A DNA stretch of 64,000 bases from Colwellia sp. E2M01 (GTDB taxonomy: Bacteria; Pseudomonadota; Gammaproteobacteria; Enterobacterales; Alteromonadaceae), in contig NZ_JAHKPR010000030.1 in NCBI RefSeq assembly GCF_018860585.1, positions 11,857-75,856 of the forward strand, in the 5' to 3' direction. A program made the position numbers and the translations under genes. The notes under the pieces were generated by a model. It was not told where the DNA came from and did no database searches. It saw only the letters and a program-made list of their open reading frames with translations. This document shows, piece by piece, positions 59,075 through 64,000 of this stretch; position 1 is the stretch's first letter; each line of letters opens with the position of its first letter.

Positions 59075-60544
59075 ATGAATAATTCAAATAATCAAACAGC
59101 TAGTGAAATAGTGATCTTTGGAGCACTAGGCGATTTGTCACGTCGAAAATTATTACCAGCATTATATCAACTAGAGGTTTGTGGCTTAATTAATGAAGCT
59201 AGTCGTATTGTAGGGGTGGCTAAACCAGAACATGATATTGAAGCATTTAAAACCACTGTTATTGACAATTTACATAAATTTGTTAAAGAAAAAATTGATG
59301 ATAAAGTGTTAACACGCTTTATAAATCGTTTGGTATATCAAGTACTAGACTTTAAAGACAGTAACTCTTTTACCAAGCTAGCAGATACCTTAGCTGCGGG
59401 TAATAGTACTCGTATTTACTACTTTTCAACGTCTCCAGTAATTTATGGTGATATTTGCAAGGGCCTAAACCACGCAAACCTCATTCAACCAAAAGACCGC
59501 GTTGTAATGGAAAAACCTATTGGCCATTCATTAGCGTCTTCTATTGCTATTAATAATCAAGTATCCGATTACTTTAATGAAAATCAAACATACCGTATAG
59601 ATCATTATTTAGGTAAAGAAACTGTACTCAACTTATTAGTTTTACGTTTTGCTAACTCTTTATTTTCTAATAACTGGGATCGCAACAGTATTGATCATGT
59701 TCAAATAACCGTTGCAGAAAGCGTTGGCATTGAAGGTCGCTGGGGCTTTTATGATGATGCAGGACAGATGCGTGACATGGTGCAAAACCATTTATTACAA
59801 ATTTTATCACTGTTAGCGATGGAGCCGCCTGCCGATTTAAGTGCAGAAAGTGTTCGTATTGAAAAACTTAAAGTTGTTAAAGCCTTAAAAACTATTGATA
59901 AAGATAATATTAAGGAAAAGGCCGTTCGCGGACAATACAGCGACGGTTTTTTAGAAGGCTCTGCCGTGCCGGGTTATTTAAATGAAGAAGGTGCGAAAGA
60001 AAACAGTTATACGGAAACGTTTGTGGCAATAAAAGCTGAAATTGATAACTGGCGCTGGACTGGCGTGCCATTTTACCTTCGAACAGGTAAACGTATGCCT
60101 AAAAAACATAGCGAAATAGTCGTTCATTTTAAAAAGCCACCACATAACATTTTTAAAGATAGTTATAGTGACTTACCTGCCAATAAGTTAACAATTCGTT
60201 TGCAACCTGATGAAGGGGTTGAATTACAAATGATGAATAAAATACCAGGCATTGCGTCACAAATGCGTATTCAAGAAAATAAGTTAGATTTAAGTTTCTC
60301 TGATACTTATCAAGACCAACGTGTTGTTGATGCCTATGAGCGTTTAATGCTAGAAATACTAAATGGCAACCAATCATTATTTGTTAGTCGTGATGAAGTT
60401 GAAGCTGCCTGGATTTGGGCTGATAGTATTATTGATGCGTGGAAGGCTTCTGGTGAAGCACCTAAACCATATGCGGCAGGCTCATGGGGGCCAGTATCAT
60501 CTATATCTTTAATCGCTAGAGATAATCGCCAATGGGTTGAATAA
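59075..60544 (+). CDS. zwf: glucose-6-phosphate 1-dehydrogenase
   Basis: Oxidises glucose-6-phosphate to 6-phosphogluconolactone with NADP. The 489-residue length is normal. The Rossmann start IFGALGDLSRRKLLPALYQLE, the EKPIGHSL segment and the active-site signature RIDHYLGKE are intact. It is second in the operon, 41 bases after pgi and 62 bases before edd. The usual cytoplasmic 6-phosphogluconolactonase gene (pgl of the DevB type) is not between zwf and edd. Confidence 0.96.
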   Translation: MNNSNNQTASEIVIFGALGDLSRRKLLPALYQLEVCGLINEASRIVGVAKPEHDIEAFKTTVIDNLHKFVKEKIDDKVLTRFINRLVYQVLDFKDSNSFTKLADTLAAGNSTRIYYFSTSPVIYGDICKGLNHANLIQPKDRVVMEKPIGHSLASSIAINNQVSDYFNENQTYRIDHYLGKETVLNLLVLRFANSLFSNNWDRNSIDHVQITVAESVGIEGRWGFYDDAGQMRDMVQNHLLQILSLLAMEPPADLSAESVRIEKLKVVKALKTIDKDNIKEKAVRGQYSDGFLEGSAVPGYLNEEGAKENSYTETFVAIKAEIDNWRWTGVPFYLRTGKRMPKKHSEIVVHFKKPPHNIFKDSYSDLPANKLTIRLQPDEGVELQMMNKIPGIASQMRIQENKLDLSFSDTYQDQRVVDAYERLMLEILNGNQSLFVSRDEVEAAWIWADSIIDAWKASGEAPKPYAAGSWGPVSSISLIARDNRQWVE

Positions 60545-60606
60545 CCTAGATAGGACTCTCGAATACTACTTTAAAGACCAAAATATATAGAAGAAAGGAA
60601 AAAATA

Positions 60607-62418
60607 ATGAAACAAACAATAATAGATATCACTGAAAAAATTATAAAGCGCAGTGCTAAAACACGTGCAGCTTATTTAGCTAAAATTGATGCGGCCAAAT
60701 CAAATACTGTGCATCGTGCGAGCTTATCATGTGGCAACTTGGCACATGGCTTTGCTGCTTGTGGTAAAGATGACAAAACATCGTTACGTGGCATTCAGCA
60801 TTCAGATATTGCCATTGTTACTTCATATAACGATATGTTAAGTGCCCATCAACCTTACCAGACATACCCTGATATTATCAAAGCTGCCGTTAAAGATGCA
60901 GGTGGTGTTGCCCAAGTTGCCGCAGGTGTACCGGCTATGTGTGATGGTGTTACGCAAGGTCAACCAGGTATGGATTTAAGCTTGATGAGCCGCGATGTTA
61001 TTGCGATGTCCACAGCAGTAGGTTTATCGCATAACATGTTTGATGGCGCACTCATGTTAGGTATCTGTGACAAAATAGTTCCAGGTTTAATGATTGCTAG
61101 TATGACCTTTGGTCACTTACCAACAGTGTTTATACCTGCCGGCCCAATGCCATCAGGCTTACCAAATAAAGAAAAAGCACGTGTTCGTCAACAATATGCT
61201 AAAGGTGAAGCAGACGAAACGGCTCTACTTGAAGCAGAATCAGCATCATACCATTCAGCAGGGACTTGTACTTTCTTTGGTACCGCTAACTCTAACCAGT
61301 TAGTGGTTGAAGTCATGGGATTACATTTACCAGGGGCTTCATTTATTGCCCCTAACACCCAATTACGTGAAGAATTAACCAAAGCAGCAGCACGTCAAGC
61401 GACTCGTTTAATGCCACAATCAGGTAATTATATGCCTATTGGTAGAATGATTGATGAGCGTTCTATTGTAAATGCTATCGTAGCATTACTTGCAACAGGT
61501 GGCTCAACTAACCTAACAATGCATATTATTGCCTTTGCAAAAGCGGCAGGTATTATTATTAATTTCCAAGATTTTAATGACCTATCTGAAGAAGTTCCAC
61601 TTTTAACCCGTATTTACCCTAATGGACAGGCTGATATTAACCAATTCCAAGAAGCGGGTGGTATGGCATTATTATTCCGTGAGTTGATTGATGCCGGCCT
61701 TGTTTTTGAGGATGTAGAAACTATCTGTGGTCGTGGCTTATCTCGTTATACTCAAAAACCAGTCTTAGAAAACGGTGAGCTTAAATGGGTTGATTGTGTA
61801 GAAAAATCACTTGATGATTCGGTCATTGCAACCGTTGCTAAGCCTTTTAGTCACCATGGTGGTTTACGTGTAATGAAAGGTAACTTAGGTGTTTCAGTTA
61901 TTAAAACATCATCACTTCATGATGATCATTTAGTGATTAAAGCACCAGCTATTGTGTTTGAAGACCAACATGAATTACAAACGGCGTTTGATGCAGGGGA
62001 GCTTGAAAAAGACTTTATTGCCGTGGTTCGCTTCCAAGGCCCTAAAGCCCGAGGTATGCCTGAGTTACACAAGCTAACGCCACCATTAGGTGTACTGCAA
62101 GATAAAGGTTTTAAAGTCGCGTTAGTTACTGATGGTCGGATGTCTGGCGCTTCAGGTAAAGTGCCTGCGGCAATTCATTTATGTCCAGAAGCACTTGATG
62201 GTGGGTTAATTGCTAAAGTTAAAACAGGCGACATGATAACCCTTGATGGCGAAACAGGTGAGTTAACACTGCTTGTTGATGAACAAGAGCTTGCTCAACG
62301 TGAAACGTCTCTATTTCAAATGAACGGTCATCATCAAGGCATGGGGCGCGAATTGTTCGGCTTCATGCGTCGCAATTTAAGCTCGGCTGAAACAGGCGCC
62401 TGTTCTTTATTCGAATAA
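60607..62418 (+). CDS. edd: phosphogluconate dehydratase
   Basis: Dehydrates 6-phosphogluconate to KDPG in the Entner-Doudoroff pathway (603 residues, cytoplasmic). IlvD/Edd family motifs are visible: [48 protein letters not shown] (iron-sulfur cysteines), [14 protein letters not shown] and the C-terminal [22 protein letters not shown] precedes the ATG. It is last in the operon; the KDPG aldolase gene (eda) that often follows is not in the window. Confidence 0.96.
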   Translation: MKQTIIDITEKIIKRSAKTRAAYLAKIDAAKSNTVHRASLSCGNLAHGFAACGKDDKTSLRGIQHSDIAIVTSYNDMLSAHQPYQTYPDIIKAAVKDAGGVAQVAAGVPAMCDGVTQGQPGMDLSLMSRDVIAMSTAVGLSHNMFDGALMLGICDKIVPGLMIASMTFGHLPTVFIPAGPMPSGLPNKEKARVRQQYAKGEADETALLEAESASYHSAGTCTFFGTANSNQLVVEVMGLHLPGASFIAPNTQLREELTKAAARQATRLMPQSGNYMPIGRMIDERSIVNAIVALLATGGSTNLTMHIIAFAKAAGIIINFQDFNDLSEEVPLLTRIYPNGQADINQFQEAGGMALLFRELIDAGLVFEDVETICGRGLSRYTQKPVLENGELKWVDCVEKSLDDSVIATVAKPFSHHGGLRVMKGNLGVSVIKTSSLHDDHLVIKAPAIVFEDQHELQTAFDAGELEKDFIAVVRFQGPKARGMPELHKLTPPLGVLQDKGFKVALVTDGRMSGASGKVPAAIHLCPEALDGGLIAKVKTGDMITLDGETGELTLLVDEQELAQRETSLFQMNGHHQGMGRELFGFMRRNLSSAETGACSLFE

Positions 62419-62487
62419 GCTTCTTATAAGCAATTGAATTAAGAATAACGTATTGAGTTTATACTAAATATTCTATTTTCAATTAAA

Positions 62488-62516
62488 AAGGTGGTTTACT
62501 ATTTGTAAATCACCTT
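62488..62516 (+). terminator. hairpin after edd
   Basis: AAGGTGGTTTAC and GTAAATCACCTT pair over 12 bases with one G-T pair, 69 bases after the stop codon. The T-run after it is weak. The rest of 62419-62740 is AT-rich and holds no recognised gene. Confidence 0.55.
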
Positions 62517-62740
62517 AACCGTTTTAACTACGCCTGTGACAAAGTAAATTTTTATGCTTTAAGGTGAAATTAAATCATTTGTTCAAAGACTTACAATAGT
62601 TAATAGTAAACCTCTTAGTTAAGTATTAAATAATAAATGAACATTTATTATTTTGATTAATTATCCAAACATTATTTAAATATATTGTCCGAGTTGCAGA
62701 CAATGTTTAAGTTAAGGATATAAAAAGAGAAGTAATTATT

Positions 62741-63583
62741 ATGAATAAGTGGTTTTTTTCTGACAATGGTGAGATAACAGGTCCTTTAGAGTTAAATGCT
62801 GTAAAGGGCTATTTAGCCGAACATACAGGCGCTTATGGATGGAATCCTTCATTTACACAGTGGAAACCCATAAGCTGTATTGTTGAATTTTATGAATTAC
62901 TACCCGCAATAACACCAACCCCTTCAATACCTGATGTGATTTCACAAAAGTTTTTAGCTAAACAAGAGCGAATATCTGCCAAGCTGGCTAAGACGAAAGA
63001 GGAAATAGCACACAGTCAAAATTGCTTGGATAAGTTTGATCATCAAATAATGGATTATAAAGACCTGACTCATAACTTAAATGATGATGTAAAAGGAGCT
63101 ATTGATAATATAGAGCGGAAATATAACAGCCTCCGACGTAAACTCTTACAAGTAAGAGAAGCGGTTAGTATTGCTAAAGGTGAGCTGGACATTGTAGTAG
63201 ATGATTTCACCAAAAAAATAGGTACTAATGATATTGTAATGCCTTCTTGTATAAAACAATCAATAATTCACTCTGATCATAATCAGAGTAAAAATATCAT
63301 ACCAATTACAGCAAGGCAGCCAAAAGAAAAGTTAGCGACGCCGCTTCCACCTGTAGAAAATCCTCCTGTAAATAATGAACCTGAACCAAAATACGAACCA
63401 CAACAAATGTATAGAGGCGCGCCAGTTATCAAGAACGATCGTGTTGTTAAGATAAATAAAAAAGAATCAATAGCTCAAAAACCTACCACTACCAATAACG
63501 GTAATGAAACTAAAGAAAGCTTATATAGTATGCATGGAATGATGAAATCTGTGTTTAAGGGAGATAGTCGTTTTGTTGACTAG
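62741..63583 (+). CDS. GYF_2-domain (DUF4339-like) protein with coiled coil
   Basis: A 280-residue protein without signal peptide. The N-terminal 55 residues (MNKWFFSDNGEITGPLELNAVKGYL, then WNPSFTQWKPI) match the short GYF_2/DUF4339 domain, thought to bind peptides. A charged coiled coil follows (about 70-155), then a Pro-rich region and a C-terminal tail KESLYSMHGMMKSVFKGDS. This tail and an EKLATP motif recur in the convergent gene at 63740. No regulon operator is upstream. The function is unknown. Confidence 0.7.
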   Translation: MNKWFFSDNGEITGPLELNAVKGYLAEHTGAYGWNPSFTQWKPISCIVEFYELLPAITPTPSIPDVISQKFLAKQERISAKLAKTKEEIAHSQNCLDKFDHQIMDYKDLTHNLNDDVKGAIDNIERKYNSLRRKLLQVREAVSIAKGELDIVVDDFTKKIGTNDIVMPSCIKQSIIHSDHNQSKNIIPITARQPKEKLATPLPPVENPPVNNEPEPKYEPQQMYRGAPVIKNDRVVKINKKESIAQKPTTTNNGNETKESLYSMHGMMKSVFKGDSRFVD

Positions 63584-63680
63584 GTTAGGGCTGTTTATTA
63601 GATTGAAGCTGATGAGTGATATGTTTTTTGAAATTTGTAGGGAGGTACCTCATCTCCATCATCTGGAATAAAATGGCATA

Positions 63681-63709
63681 AAAAAACCAGTTAATGTAAC
63701 TGGTTTTTT
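63681..63709. terminator. bidirectional rho-independent terminator
   Basis: A 13-bp perfect stem (AAAAAACCAGTTA / TAACTGGTTTTTT) with a 3-base loop between two converging genes; T-runs in both readings. Confidence 0.9.
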
Positions 63710-63739
63710 TATGTTAGTTATGACGTGACGGCTGTAATT

Positions 63740-64000
63740 TTAATGGTTGTTTTGCGCCATTTTTAAACGCTCAGCCATTGATAATGGCTCTTCTTTACCT
63801 TTTTTAACGTCCTTTACTTCTTGTGTTTTTTCTACTTTACTATCTCCCTTAAATACTGATTTCATCATATTCTTCATTCCGAAGCTTTCTTTGGCAGCTT
63901 CTTCAGTTGATGACTTAGATTGATTTGGAGATTCTTTTTGCTCAACCGGCTTTTCTGCAACCGCTTCTACACGTTTATGTGGTGTTGCTAATTTTTCTTG
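63740..64000 (-). CDS. C-terminal part of a protein sharing a tail with the GYF_2 protein (partial)
   Basis: An open frame of 86 codons plus stop on the minus strand runs off the right window edge. It is highly charged (Lys/Glu-rich), contains EKLATP and KESFGMKNMMKSVFKGDS, and ends SMAERLKMAQNNH. The matching segments in the gene at 62741 are EKLATP and KESLYSMHGMMKSVFKGDS. Two convergent genes with a shared tail point to a duplication or to proteins that dock to the same partner. The N terminus is not visible. Confidence 0.65.
   Translation of the reverse strand, partial: QEKLATPHKRVEAVAEKPVEQKESPNQSKSSTEEAAKESFGMKNMMKSVFKGDSKVEKTQEVKDVKKGKEEPLSMAERLKMAQNNH

Overview
The window reads as chromosome of a marine gammaproteobacterium of the Alteromonadales (Colwellia/Thalassotalea/Paraglaciecola-like; this is an inference). 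The support is low GC, a Xanthomonas/Alteromonas-type TonB receptor without any SusD partner, Entner-Doudoroff genes, RAYT-type transposases and many secreted glycosidases. Its core is a very large beta-mannan utilisation locus (about 2.4-62.4 kb), interrupted by an RHS/fibronectin-III cluster and by gene debris.

Layout. Positions 1-2163 look like the end of an integrated element: a RAYT transposase, a C5 cytosine methyltransferase missing its N-terminal half, and the 3' half of a tRNA-Arg(CCG) that looks like an attachment site. Positions 2376-12486 hold a sugar MFS transporter and glucokinase (minus strand), facing a royal-jelly/SMP-30-like protein, a GH5 mannanase, a sulfatase and a GH5 mannanase with DPDGDGWGWEN repeats. 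Positions 12.6-23.2 kb hold a second RAYT in gene debris, then a translationally coupled fn3 / RHS / small membrane protein cluster. Both long genes of that cluster carry a +1 poly-G frameshift. Positions 23.3-36.4 kb hold a double-GH5 enzyme, a mannobiose 2-epimerase-like protein, a GH130 mannosylglucose phosphorylase, a LacI regulator, a GPH symporter, an AGE-family isomerase, a second sulfatase and a phosphomannomutase. Positions 36.5-39.7 kb are mixed (Nudix, periplasmic binding-like protein, lactonase, a gene fragment). Positions 39.7-57.1 kb hold a GH5 enzyme, a 1904-residue protein with three catalytic modules, a chemoreceptor, a Tat-exported TIM-barrel protein, the TonB receptor and a GH26 lipoprotein mannanase. 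Positions 57.4-62.4 kb are pgi-zwf-edd. The right end has two convergent genes with related C-terminal tails.

How it works together (inference from families). Secreted GH5, GH26 and GH113-like enzymes cut mannan, and two sulfatases may remove sulfate. Oligosaccharides pass the TonB receptor and the GPH symporter. Mannobiose is epimerised to mannosylglucose, and GH130 phosphorolyses that to mannose-1-phosphate and glucose. Phosphomannomutase, an AGE-family isomerase, glucokinase and Pgi then lead to glucose-6-phosphate, which Zwf and Edd feed into the Entner-Doudoroff route.

A palindrome, TGAACCGGTTCA, or a close variant occurs at eleven places, nearly all upstream of genes of this pathway. 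One copy lies in the promoter region of the LacI gene, so the whole set looks like one LacI-type regulon. Part of the glucokinase promoter region, with the first codons of glk, has been duplicated in front of the mannanase at 11161. No GH2 beta-mannosidase, alpha-galactosidase or KDPG aldolase is seen in the window.
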